Assembly: GCF_004798865.1 (NCBI RefSeq)
Contig: NW_025335269.1
Location: 17,293,045-17,357,044 of the forward strand
DNA: 64,000 bases
Source: Varanus komodoensis
Lineage: Eukaryota; Chordata; Lepidosauria; Squamata; Varanidae
Direction: 5' to 3'
The first letter of the stretch is position 1; each line of letters opens with the position of its first letter. Shown one piece after another: positions 31,854 through 43,804 of the stretch. The notes beneath the pieces were generated by a model, which saw only the letters and a program-made list of their open reading frames with translations, did no database searches and was not told the origin of the DNA. Position numbers and translations under genes: made by a program.

Positions 31854-32279
31854 GTTATGCCCAGGGCTTTTTTTGTCATAGAATGCACCGGAACAGCATT
31901 CTGGCACCTTTTTTTGACGGATTTTTCCATGTGATTGTGAATCGCCCTGTCGGGCATAGCAGGTCGGCAGCAAAAAGCATGAAAATAGTGCCTGTGGGCT
32001 GCGTGTGTGTCCGCGCTGCTTGTGAGGGCGCTGCTCAGCTCGGGATGCTGCTCAGCTTGGGATCGGTCGTGTGGTCGCATGCTGAGTGCTTACTGCTGGC
32101 AGCGACCATTATGTTTATGTGTGTGTAGAGTGACTGGCTACGTGCAAAAGGTAAATAAGTTCTTTATTTCAAAAAAAGTTGGTGAATTGAAAATATCTTT
32201 TTTAGTGTAAAAGTGTGACCCCAACAGGTGAGTTCCAGCACGTTTTTTTTTTTTTTACAAAAAAAGCACTGGTTATGCC
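31854..32279. mobile_element. hAT MITE with perfect 8-bp target duplication
   Basis: GTTATGCC at 31854-31861 and 32272-32279 flank an element whose ends are CAGGGCTTTTTTTGT (31862) and, inverted, CAGTGCTTTTTTTGT (32271). Further inward, 'gaatgcaccggaac' on the left answers 'gtgagttccagcac' on the right. At 410 bases with no transposase it is non-autonomous. An 8-bp duplication and CAG-starting TIRs are hAT hallmarks. Confidence 0.9.
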
Positions 32280-34065
32280 ATAACGTATCTAACATAATAT
32301 TCTTAAAACAGCTGTTTCCCTCCCTTGTTCTTCGGGATGTGTTTTCATCTTTCACTCCAAGTTTAGTTTGAATTCATTCTGTTTCTTACAATATAACACT
32401 TGTCTACAACAACGCTGTTCTATTCCCAGACTCTTCTACTACTCTGTCTAGGTGTCTAAATGTCTTGAAATGTGATGATAAGCAACAAAAAGCTCACATA
32501 AGGAAAGTACAGAAGAATGTTGTAGTGGACACTAGTTAGACTTGTGTAGGGTATGCCTGGTGTATACTATGTGTGTGGATTACAACACAGACTGATGTTA
32601 TGCTTTGCCCCACCCTGGAAAAATTGTGGAATTTTCAATCCACAGTAAGCCTAACCATCTGTTGGGCATCCTGTAGCTTGTTTTTCCATCAACCAATCCA
32701 CTGTGGCTTATTGTGAAGGTTAGTTGGTACAACATGCCAATGCACCCAGTGGATAAATGCCATGAGAACTACTCAGGCTATGTCAGAAAGTATGACTTTT
32801 GCTGATTGAAGTTTGCAATCCCAAGTGCACTTTCTAGGGAGGAAGATCAACTGAGCTGAATAGGAATTACTTCTGTGAAAGCGTATTTGTTTATGAAACA
32901 ATCTTGCCCATGGGCATGGACACAGCCAGAATTTTATAGAGATATCTACTATGCTGAGCACTTTGTGGACCCACAGTGTTATTCCCAGTTTCATCAGGCT
33001 GACAGGTCTTAGTGTGGAAAGCACACACTTCATTGTCCGCAAAGCTCCGTATCTCAGCTATGATAGCTTTACCCCAGAGTGAAAGAGTCACATCAAGGTT
33101 CTCTGATGGTATGGGGTTCTTTTTCTTACTTGATTTAGTCTCCAGTCATCACATAAATCAAGAAATGAATCTGTTCATTCTCAGTTTGACTTGAAGGTAA
33201 GTGAAGCAAAGTGAGATTGTTTTTTTCTGGCTGATTGAGTGCTATCGGGGATCATGCTAGTGTTTATTTGTGAGCAGACCAATGGATTATTCTCTCTCTG
33301 ATGGGTTCATGTCTGTGCTGTAATAACATTTCGTGTTGTTCACAGGTTAATGTTTTCAAGGTCATTAATAAGACTGAAAAACAGTATCTCCCATGAGCCG
33401 CTTCCCTAAGGATGTTTTATCATCTCTCTCTTGGAGCAATAAGTAAACAGATAGGTAGCTATTAGATATGTATATAGTCTTACTTTTAGGCAGTCTACAA
33501 GCTGCACAAATATATTCTCCTGGTTCCCATATGAATGGGACTTTCTGTAGGGATGCTAAAAATTCAATCCCATAACATTTGGGCTGAAATTTTCTACCCT
33601 CACTAGACACCAAGACTAGGTGATTTTAGAAAGACCCCAAATGCCATCATACTCATAATGAAACTGAGAGTTGTCTGTGTATCCTAATGCATTATAAATA
33701 ATAAATCTTGCTGAGAGTTTGTTCCTTGGCTTATATAAATAAAACATGGGTAAACTGGTTTTTTTTCTACCAAGTTATTTGCTGATAGAATAACAGAATG
33801 GTTGTCATCTGAGCTGAGGTTATCTAAGGCTCCCTAGTTGTCCAATATTCAGTGTGCTTTCTTTGTCGTTCTGACTATAAGGCTAATACTGGCCATCATT
33901 TTATTGGGTAACTATAAATGGAACCTCCACATGTGGGGGAATCAGTGTGTACCAAGTGCTGCAGAGAATGGAGGGCAGAACATCTCCTTAATATTTTTCT
34001 TGTGAGCACTCAGAAGTGAGGTATCTAATTGTCCACGGTTGGAATAGAAATGCTAGCTTAGATCA
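32280..34065. other. Intergenic, unassigned
   Basis: Around 32640-32730 a pair 'ccacagtaagcctaacc' and 'ccactgtggcttattgtgaaggttag' forms an inverted repeat, possibly a small MITE remnant. I see no gene. Confidence 0.4.
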
Positions 34066-34414
34066 GGCATGGTAAACTTAAGGTTTGTAGGCCAAAGTTG
34101 GCTCACCTGGAGTCCTAATTCAGCTCTAAAGGGCCATGCTCCTTTCTCCCAGCACCACCCCTTTCCCCCGAACCACAAATAGTTTGGTGATTTCCCAGGT
34201 TTTGTGCAGTTTTTCTATTCAGAAAGGTGAAATGTCTCTCCTAAGGCTTAGTTATTAGGTGGAGAATCTTAAAGCTAAAAGAGCATAATATTTTTGTGGC
34301 TTCTTCTTTTATCTTTAACCCTGACCACCACTGGAATTATGCCCATGCAAGCTTCTCTGAATTGTGTTTGGCCCATGGGCTGAAAGATGTTCAGTGTCCC
34401 GGACTGGGATAGAC
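34066..34414. mobile_element. Probable hAT MITE remnant
   Basis: The left end CAGGCATGGTAAACTTAAGG...GTAGGCC starting at 34074 and the inverted right end CAGTCCGGGACACTGAACAT...CATGGGCC ending at 34406 have the layout of hAT TIRs. The flanks GCTTAGAT and GGATAGAC agree at 5 of 8 positions, so a decayed duplication is possible. Confidence 0.45.
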
Positions 34415-34914
34415 CTTTGTCCTCTCTTTTGCTCTCCCTTCCTCTGTTTTATATCCTTTCATTTTTAAGGTGCCCAGAGCAACTTAAAGGGACAACCTGG
34501 ATTCTCATTGTAGTTCTAATCAAATGACAAACCAGTAAAAGAAGAACTGAACCACAAGCTATCTAGTCAAGCATTCTGTTTACACAGTAGCCAACCTGCT
34601 GCCTGTGGGAGATGGTGACTGATGTGGAGCAACGTTATTCATTGGTATTCATAAGAGTGTGTAGATTTGGATCCAAGTCTTCCAGTCAGAGACGAATGTT
34701 CCTCCTACACTGCATCTGGTTCTCCTTTTCTGAACACATTGGCTGGCACTTGGCCCATCCAAACAAACATGGTCGTAGTGCACTGATACTTCCAACCGGA
34801 TGACAAATTATAATATCAAACCTTGCTTTGGTTCTAAGTGTAGTCATACTTGGAGCATTGATTTCCATGGGTCTGCTCAAGAATCTGGATCTAATCAGTT
34901 GGAAGTCATATACC

Positions 34915-35300
34915 TTTACATCATTTCTCTCCTGCCTTTCTACATCAGAGCATACTCAAGGAGGCTCGCAATGAAACTACAACAAATCATAATAGGAAAT
35001 CATAAAATACAAATCAACAGTGCTAAAAGCCGTCAGTTAAGTCATCAAATGGGCTAAATTAGGAGAAGGCATGCTTGAACTGAACTGTTTTCCCCACCTG
35101 CTGAAAGCCAGGCAGTGATGTGGCCAAGTGTACCTCCCTAAACAAGATATTCTAGGTGCCATAATTGAAAAGATACTCTCTTATGTTTCATTACCATAGT
35201 TCTGAGAGCAAGGGAATATGGATATACTAAAGTACCACAGTTCAGCACCACAGATATTAACTACAGTAGTTCAGAATGACATCTAAATGTTCATTGGCAC
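34915..35300 (-). repeat. Decayed LINE-derived repeat
   Basis: 'atttctctcctgcctttctac' then 'ctcaaggaggctcgcaatg' is the inverted form of a reptile LINE 3' end (usually 'gccgccttgag...gggcggtataaa'); further on 'cccacctgctgaaagccaggcagtgatgtggcc' also fits such a 3' UTR. Clade unresolved. Confidence 0.45.
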
Positions 35301-35590
35301 CTCCTTTGCTTATAGATGCTGGCTGTGCATTCGTTTCCTTGCTCTTTTTGTAGAACATTCCTGAAGTATTAGAGATAGAATATTAGGCTAGATGGATTTC
35401 TGGTCTGATCTAAGATGTCAGTCTTGGGATCTTTGCTAATGCTCTCGAATATTTGATTTATTTGCAAAAGGTAGACATTTTTGGATTTTATAAGCTTGGT
35501 ATCAGCTTATCTTTTTCACCTATACATAGGTAACATAGTTCAAAAATGTTTAAGATAGGATTTAATTGAGGTTGTCCCTAGCTTTAAATC

Positions 35591-35710
35591 AAGGGTGTGT
35601 GGCCCTCCAGATGTTTTGTCCTACTGGTTATGCTGGCTATGGTTATGTTGGCTATGGTTAATGGGAATTTTAGGGCACAACATACAGAAAACACAAGTTG
35701 CCCACCCCTG
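35591..35710. mobile_element. Palindromic MITE copy
   Basis: 'gggtgtgtggccctccagatgttttgtcc' on the left and 'acacaagttgcccacccctg' on the right are the two ends of the ccctccag family. The centre has a duplicated 'tggctatggtta' block. Confidence 0.7.
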
Positions 35711-37905
35711 TTTTAAGTAAAAGACATGGTGGCCTACCTGTGGAAATTACAGTGATATGTTGTACATATCACTGTAATATAGTGTACATATATCTCTTTG
35801 CAAGTGCAGCTGAAAGTGGGAAAAGAGGTCAACCCAATGGCCTTATCACTTCCAAGCAGTAACTGCATTTCAGTATGACCCACACACAATGTACAATGCA
35901 AAAGGGCACAAAATGCCAAGCAGTCATAATTTCTGTTCATTTTATGTTTGATGAGGGATTGTAAGATGACACATTAGCCATTTTGAAAAATAGTTGAGAA
36001 TTTTCCAGCTTCTGTCATCATCAATAAAACAAGTGTAATCAAGAAGCTACGGCTTCATTTTAGTTTCTAATTATCTTGCCTTTGTACAGAGCCATTTGTT
36101 AAAATCTTGTGACAGTGTCAAGAGCTAAATATAAGATATGAATACTTAACCTTTCAAAATGATTGTACTTCAGAGTTGGGATGTTGGAGAATTCTACAAT
36201 GGATTCAGATGAGATCCTATTAAAAAGAACAGATAGACTGAAAACGTGCATTTCCATCTACAGGCTGAAGCTTGGGCGGTCATTAGATGTTCTACAAATG
36301 GGGTGTTCTCTTTTTTAAGGTGCTGGCTAGTCACCTGGTCCTTTCTCCTTGGAGAGTACATTTCATTCCCCCTCCTCCATGGTTTTCTGTCACCCCAAGT
36401 CATTCTTTGGCCCCTGAGCATGGGATCTAAGTTCATTATTGGCATATTGGATCTTACTGTTGCAGAGAACCATTAGGGGGGCTGATTTGAGCCACAGGAG
36501 CCTAGTTTTTGGAGCTACGGTTCAGATGTGGAAGATGAGTGCAAGCACTGTATAGGCATCTCCTGGCTAATCTTGGCCTCTGCTGGCAGATAGCACCACG
36601 GACTTAGGGTGGCTTGCTGGGCCTTGAGCACATCTAAGTTACAGAGGACAGTCCTCTATTTGAAGGGCTACCAGATGATCACCCACTGCTTGGAGAACTG
36701 TCTAGGCCAAGTTATATATAAGGAACTATCAGGTGTTTCCTGGCAACAGCCCCTAGAAAGGAGACTAAGAAAGACTTAGTGGTCATCTGGTCACAGCCTT
36801 TTACACTATGGTGAATTGTACCACATTTAAAAAAAATTAAAACAACTATTTTAAAATGTGCAGCTATACTTACAAGCACATGCACATTTTATGTAAATTT
36901 GTATCCTCTACGGAATGATGGTAGTTGCTCTTGACTAAATGTGCAATCATCCAGTTAATGCAGAACATTTCTATTTGTGAGCTCAGACCCTGCTGAGGTT
37001 TGATCAGAAGGAAAACATACCTTTTATGGATTATCCCTTAGTTAGAACTTAGTGAGTTGGGCCGGATCAGCTGTGGATACCTGCTTCCATAATTTTTCTT
37101 CCTCAGATCTGTCATGCATTGTCTCTATGGGGAGGTCTTAATGTATGTTGTATTCCGGTGCCGCTTGATGGCCGTGATCAATAGGTATAACTTTCATAGG
37201 CAAAATTATGCAATCGTCGACATATAGCTAGCCAGAGGAAAGCTTTCCTTTCTGGAAATCAGCATGTGTGTCTGTAGCTGAAATTAACCAGGCACCATTC
37301 CAAAGAGGGCCAGTTGACACTTGACAGATAACTGCAGCTCAAACAACCCCCACCTCTACCTCATCTCTGGAATAACATCCCATCCTCCTCCTTCAGAGCA
37401 TCTTCTTTCTGCTTTAATGTGCAGATGGGAAAGATCATGCCATTGTAACTTTTTTACCATTGAAACCCATGAGAAAGTAAATGTGTTACATGTAAGCCTT
37501 TAATGATCATAGAAGGGCACACCAAGGACTTTTCAGGATGCCATACCGGAATCATCCGTTGGCTGATGTGTCTTTCTTGAGAACAAAACTTAAAAAAAAA
37601 ACAACAACCCCTTTCCTGTTGTGTGATATGGGCCTTGCACAATACGACACGGACCTTTGGGTTAACAGCTGGTCATGTATTTGGGCCTGATGTTGGCCTT
37701 GGTATAATGGATCTCGCCTAACTTTGCTGAGCAGTGAGAAGTTCCAGAGGAGGTGGATCACTGGGCTAACCAAATACAGTTTCTTTTGGTTAAAAAGTCA
37801 CTGGAGGTTTCTAATATTTTGTGATATTTGAGTACATTGACAAATATATAGACTGAGTGTAGGTAGAGGTACATAGCTTAGATGCTTCAACAGCAAACGC
37901 CCACT
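35711..37905. other. Intergenic, unassigned
   Basis: A near-palindrome 'gtgatatgttgtacatatcac' lies at 35752-35772. No gene or repeat family recognised elsewhere. Confidence 0.4.
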
Positions 37906-37970
37906 CTCTGTAATCTGCTTAGAGAATCCTTGGGACTCTGTGGAATATAAATTGAATAAATAAATAAATG
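37906..37970 (+). repeat. LINE/SINE 3' tail
   Basis: 'tctgtaatctgcttagagaatccttgggactctgtggaatataaattgaataaataaataaatg' has the usual tail order with an (AAAT)n end. Confidence 0.6.
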
Positions 37971-39175
37971 TCCAACCTAACCAGAGAGAAGCACCCTCAA
38001 AAAGGGAACTTTCCAGAGTGCATGCTCTCTTTGTGCCCCGCTTTGTCTCTCCACTCTCAAAAAATGCATTCTGTTTCTGAACGTGTTGCCATTTCCTCCC
38101 CGCTCACACCTGCCTTGGCTCTCCCCGCTGCAAAGGAGGAAAATAAGTTGTGACTCATCCTCTTCACCCATCTCCTTGTCTTCTTGGATCATTTACCTGT
38201 AGCAGAAGATGTTCCTCGCAACTTTGATACTCACTATTAAGGAACATTTGTACCGGTTCTACCCCCCAGTTAACCCTTTCCTGCCTGATCAACCCTCTCC
38301 CCGATATAATAGCACAATTATTTAGGAGCTGTGCTGTTGCCATGCAACTGCTGTTGCTTTGTGGAGTGCGCTGCTCTTACTGTGTGTATCAGCATAATAT
38401 TATTGTACTGAGTATGATACAGTCTGAATCTTTTTGCGGCTGTCGTTTCTGATGCTGTATGATTACTTCGTTGCTCCCTCTCTTTTATGCAAGCAATGTC
38501 AGAACCCTCACCCTTTCCAATGATGAGGCAGGTGCTGGCTTTTTTATGCCATTGAGCTGCAATTACCTCTATGCAACAATCAGCCAGCTTCCATCACATG
38601 CTGCATTTGGGTTGTTGACAGAGGTGGAAAAGTAGCTAGGTTGAAATTTTTTATTTAAATAAAAACATACTACAAAAGTAGCTAGGGGGTGGGGTGGATG
38701 GGCAGAAGCTTCTTTCTGTGTCTATCTTGCTGGGGCGTAAGCAGATCAAAACTGACCTCAGTGTGTCTGGAATAAGAGGGAGGAAGCACAGCATCCCGTG
38801 CTTTGCATTGGCTGCTCCTCTGGCCTCCTTTTCCTGACCGATAACATTGCAGGTAGCTAGCCTTGGTTTACCTGTGTAGAGAAACAACAGTTTCTTTTAT
38901 GACTGGATCTGTCTAGGCAGGAATGGGGAGGGAATGGCCTCCACATTTTATTGGTCTGCAGCTTACATCATCCCTGGCCATTGGCTGTGCTGGCTGGATT
39001 GATGAGTATTGCAGTCAAATAGAGATCTGAAGAGCCATGAGTTTCCCTCCCAGTGTCAGAAAGTGGAATGAAATTCTGAGCACATTTTATAAAGAGTAAG
39101 CCCCTTGGACTGAATGAGGCTTGCTTCTAAGTAAATGAGGCTAGGATTGGGTAGTAAGAGGAGGTTTTATTTTAT
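37971..39175. other. Intergenic, unassigned
   Basis: Part of a palindromic MITE may lie at 38970-39015 ('ccctggccattggctgtgctggctgg'). Otherwise nothing recognised. Confidence 0.4.
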
Positions 39176-39179
39176 ATAT

Positions 39180-40560
39180 ACTTCTAAATATTTATAATTT
39201 TATTTGATTTTTGCAATCTTTCAGCAAAACCAAACATCAGTGAAAAACTGCTAAGGATACAAAAGAAGAGGAGAAACACAAACATGTGTACATAAAAAGG
39301 GAAAAAACAAAACAAGAACACACACACATCCCATATAGCCTAACAGTAATGATCAGTGATGCAATGAATTGGACTTGTATGTATTAACATATGCATGTAA
39401 ACATATATGCCTCCCTCTTACACACTCACACACATATTCAAAGTTCCTGTTCCACATCACTAATATAGGTTGAGGTACGTTGAGCAAATGTCGGCATGAG
39501 TGGTGAAACTAAGTTGTTGTTGACAGTATATTCTCTCACATCACAGGTCCTCAATCCATTGAGGGGTCAAGGGAGATGATTTATGCTTCCATCCCCATAG
39601 TATGAGGCTCTTGTCCACCATGTATAGTCCACCTGTGGTGGCCAGAGGATAGTTTCCAGGATGTGGGAATGTAATTCAGCAATACATTGACATCTTTTAA
39701 TAAGAGTGACATATTTAGGACAAAATTGATGAGTCTAACAAATTCTGTCTAGGAGGGAACCACCACTGGGCATTTCCATGTCATGTGCTCTAATGATGCT
39801 TCTGCCATTCCACGTCATCAACATTTATTAGAAGATGATAGGTTTTTTTCTGAAACAGGTGCTGTGGAGTCTAATGTGTTTGAAAGAGCAGCGTTTGCCA
39901 TATAAGGCACGGTTTCAGGTCAGGGAATATAGATTGTACAGAGGATGTAACTATTTTCCATTGGTGTGGTTGGATATAGTATTTTAATGTCCCACTCCAT
40001 TCTTCTCTGATGTAAAATTGTTTGTATGCTATTATGCTGGTCATTGACTGTATTAACAAATTGATTGACGGATTGATTGTATGTTGAGAGTCTTCTGTAA
40101 ATACATATTGGTAGCTTGGTTATCTTTGAAGAGCTAACCAACTCCTCCAGAAATGTGGGTGATTTAGAGACAGTAAATGCTGCTGGCCCATACAGGGAAT
40201 GGAACATATGCTTCATTTGAAGGTGTTGCCAGAGTGTGTGTTTTGGGGCCATTGATATGTCCTCTGTAATTCCAAGAAGGAGATAAATTCACAATCTTGG
40301 CTGATTAACTGATCTAAACAGAATACTCTCTTGGCCCACTGTACAAGTTGTGACCTGCCAAATGCTCCATCTTTCCCTTGTTTTTGCAGTCCAAAACAGG
40401 CAATCACCAGAGGAATTTTCATGAGTTCCCAATGGGCTGCATTCAGCTTGCTGGGTCACACAAGTTGTGCAGGCCTTCACTGGATTGATGATAATAATTC
40501 ATATGTTATAAGGTGAACACTGTTGCCCTGGCTGAGAGCAAAATGGTTTTTTAAATGATT
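39180..40560 (-). mobile_element. L1-clade LINE ORF2 C-terminal remnant
   Basis: Minus-strand pieces read 'QLVQWAKRVFCLDQLI', 'LQMKHMFHSLYGPAAF', 'ITKLPICIYRRLS' and, nearer 39790, 'EHMTWKCPVVVPS', matching in order the region after the RT in L1/Tx1-type ORF2 (a linker with 'L..W......L..L', then a Q-x-x-H motif, then H-x-x-W-x-C). Several frame changes show an old copy. Confidence 0.6.
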
Positions 40561-43500
40561 TCTAGGGAGTGATACGCCAACTCCAGGTTTCCTAAGAAGG
40601 AAATTAGTTATTATTGCAATAATATCCAAACATGCTAGCTAGACTTCCAAAATTTTTGGCAGCAAGCGTCTTACACCACACAGTGAGGGCTCCTGCAAGG
40701 TAGGCCTCCAATCAGCAGGGTTCAGAAAAAAACCAACAGAATCCCCCTCGAAAAGCATCTGAACCAGAGAAAAAAAAAGTGCCGTAGCTTTTATAGATAG
40801 CTAACTTATAGTATTGTAACACATGCGTACAGCATTCTACATAATTAAAATATATGGCTACAAGAGTAATATTGTTTACACAGGTGCTAAGAGATAATTA
40901 AGTATAGAGAGCTAGCAAGGAGGATTCCTACCTGGATATGGATGTTTCATCTCTGGCTGAACATCAGAGCCCAGGCTCATTACTGTCTCTTGCTCACAAA
41001 ATTATCCCGATAAGGAACATTCAAGAGCAGTGTGCATGGTCCTTGTGCCATCTCAGCATCAGGAAAGGAAAACTCCCTAGTTCCGTGAAAGCAGACTATC
41101 ACAGTCAGAGCAACACTAATGAAATCTCTGTTGTGCTATTGAAAGCAGCTAGACTTTAATGCCAAGCAAAGCAAGCAGCGTAAAGGGCTAGAGACCCAGG
41201 CCTGGCTTTTGGGGGTTTAGGCCTGTTACATGCCCTTGGAATGATGATGTGTATCAGAACAAATAGTTTAGAGAAGGGATGTGAACCGATAGTCCTAGGG
41301 CCACATAGAGCTCCTGACCTAACTTCATACCCCACTCAGCCTAATTTCAAAACCCCCTGCAAGTGATAATTTCAAACTTCTAACAAAAGGGGTCTTTTTT
41401 TCCTTGGCAGCCCACTGGGTGAGCCAAAGAGGGCGATAGAGGGAAAAGAGGTGGCCCCACTCAGCATTGGATCTGGCCTTGTCAAGTGCCATTATGCACC
41501 TGATAGTTCAGCTCTGAAGAAATGCAGCTCTCGAGCTCTCTTGGCTCTTGCTATTAGAGCTGGACATGACAAACTTCAAGATCTATTTTGTTTTTCTATT
41601 AGAGCCCCAAGATCTGTCAAGTGGATCCTAATATAAAGGGCATGCACTAAAATTGGTGAATTTGGAGCCCAGGAATTTACTTTGAGTATCAAGCCAACTT
41701 GAATTTATAGTCCTTCCATATGAAAATACACTCCTGGCTAATGAAAGCCCGTTTAAGTCCAGCAGTATAATTTAGGGTAGAAGGTCATTTTTTTAGCTGC
41801 AGTTGTTAAACAATTGGAAATCTGAAAACATTGGTAATCTACTGCAAACTGTCCAGGGATCTACCCTCTGCCCACCCTGCTGTAGAGCATAAAGGTGAAG
41901 CACTTGCGTATCATGTACTCCTGCCATTTACAGGACTGTATCTGAAGTGCACATGTCAAATATATGCAGTATACGTGACAGATTGCTTGGTTCAACTGTT
42001 TCTCACCATAAATAGCATTAACCTATGTGATGTAGTATTTACAAGTTTTTATAAATGTCTGTATTTGCATTTTTTCACTTTTACTCAAGAGCACAGGTGT
42101 TGAATCTGGCCTAATGTTTGCTGGGAGAACTAAGGGCAGAATTATCACTGGGTTCCTGTGGTTTACTTGTGAGGAGTATAGCAGGGAGAATTTGGTGGGT
42201 GATGGGGGAGAAGGGTGCTTAGCAGTGTTTTGGAGGACTCTCAGTGTCACTCCCTTCCTCAGTTTGTCTGCCTTCTCGCCACCATCGTTGCAGCTGCCAT
42301 CACTTCTCTTTCTTATCGTGGTTAACATTTGCATGCAGGATGTCAGTGGACTGGTCAGCAGTAGCATCTTCTTCTCCTCTTCCTCAACTGATTGAGCAAG
42401 AGAGGTTGGTAAGCAAGCCAGTTGCAATGGGGAAGAGGATCAATGGCAGAAAAGTCTTTCCAGTGGGACTCTGCAGGGGGGTGGGCCATCAGCGGCTGCA
42501 CAATTCTGTCTGCCATTCCCACCAGCCTTGCTGCTGAACAATTTTCATGCTCACCACTTCTTGTTGGAAAATTCCTCAGAAGTAAGGAATTTCACTGGCC
42601 GAGGAAAAATGAACTGGGAGAACAAGGGAGCAGTTAAGTACTCTTCCCAGTTCTCCCTCCTTCCACCATATGTGTTATCATGGCAAACATGAGAATATAT
42701 GTTTGCTAAAGAAATATGTGAATTTTGAAACAGATTTCTAGTTCCATGTGATCTTCTGGCAGTTGGCCATGTTATTTAAACATTCCTCCCTGCCACACAC
42801 ATACTACTTCAAAACATTTTGGATCCCCCTCCCTACTACTACCCTCACAATCAGTCCCTGCAATATATTGCAACGCCTCTTGCATAAAGGTGTTTCTGCT
42901 GCCTAGTCTCCAAAAACCATGTTGATGCCATCAGTGCTTTTAAACTGGAGGTTACTTTGCAGAATGCCTGGTGATTTGAGTGCCATGAGTTGAAAAGCAC
43001 AAGTTAAGCGGCAACAAGATGATTTCTTGATTCACAAAACATTTAGTACAGCCAGTGGGCCATCATTGCCAGGTTTTGTATTGGTACAATCAATATCTCA
43101 GTGCCAAAAAGGATTAGCGCTAGCACTTATATTATGGGAAGCCATCAGTGGCTCGCAGAAAACAGTCAAAGAGAAAAATGACATTCCCGTAGAGGATACT
43201 TAGGTCAGACGTTGGCCCATCCATCCCAGCACAGAATAATGGAAGCAGGCAGGATTCTTTCCTAGCTCTATCCAGAGATGCCAAGGATTGAAACTTGCCT
43301 TCCTTGCATGTCAAGCAGTGGCTCAGCCACTCAACTAGGACCTTCCTCAAATAAAAAGCAAGCCATAATTTTGCAAAAAGTTTTCTTGTTTTAGTAGCTA
43401 TTATGAACAAAATTACTACATTTCTTCATTTATTGTTTTACTTCCTTATGTGTCAGGTGCCTGTTAATCAACAGGACAGATGGTAGTTCCCAGGAGCTGC

Positions 43501-43804
43501 TGAAAATAAACAGGCTAGCATTAAAGTAGCATCTTGTACACCCAGACAGCTGTAGTAAACTCTCTAAAACAAATCAAATCAAAACATCAGAGTCTGGTAA
43601 CTATTCAGTCTGCTTTCCCCTCTCTCTAAACAACTGTTTACAAGGTTGATCAACATGTTGTGAAGTAAGAATGAGGTTGGGCCGTTTGTGCAGCAGTTTC
43701 CACCCTGTTACTCCAGGAACTCTGGATTCCTCCTGGATAAACCTCTCCAGTATCTAGGTCATGCTCTTATATGGGTTTGGCAAGAGTATATTGTGTCCTC
43801 CCTT
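40561..43804. other. Intergenic, unassigned
   Basis: No gene, RNA gene or confident repeat seen in about 3.2 kb. Open frames at 41831-42637 overlap on both strands and have no recognisable motif. Confidence 0.4.
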
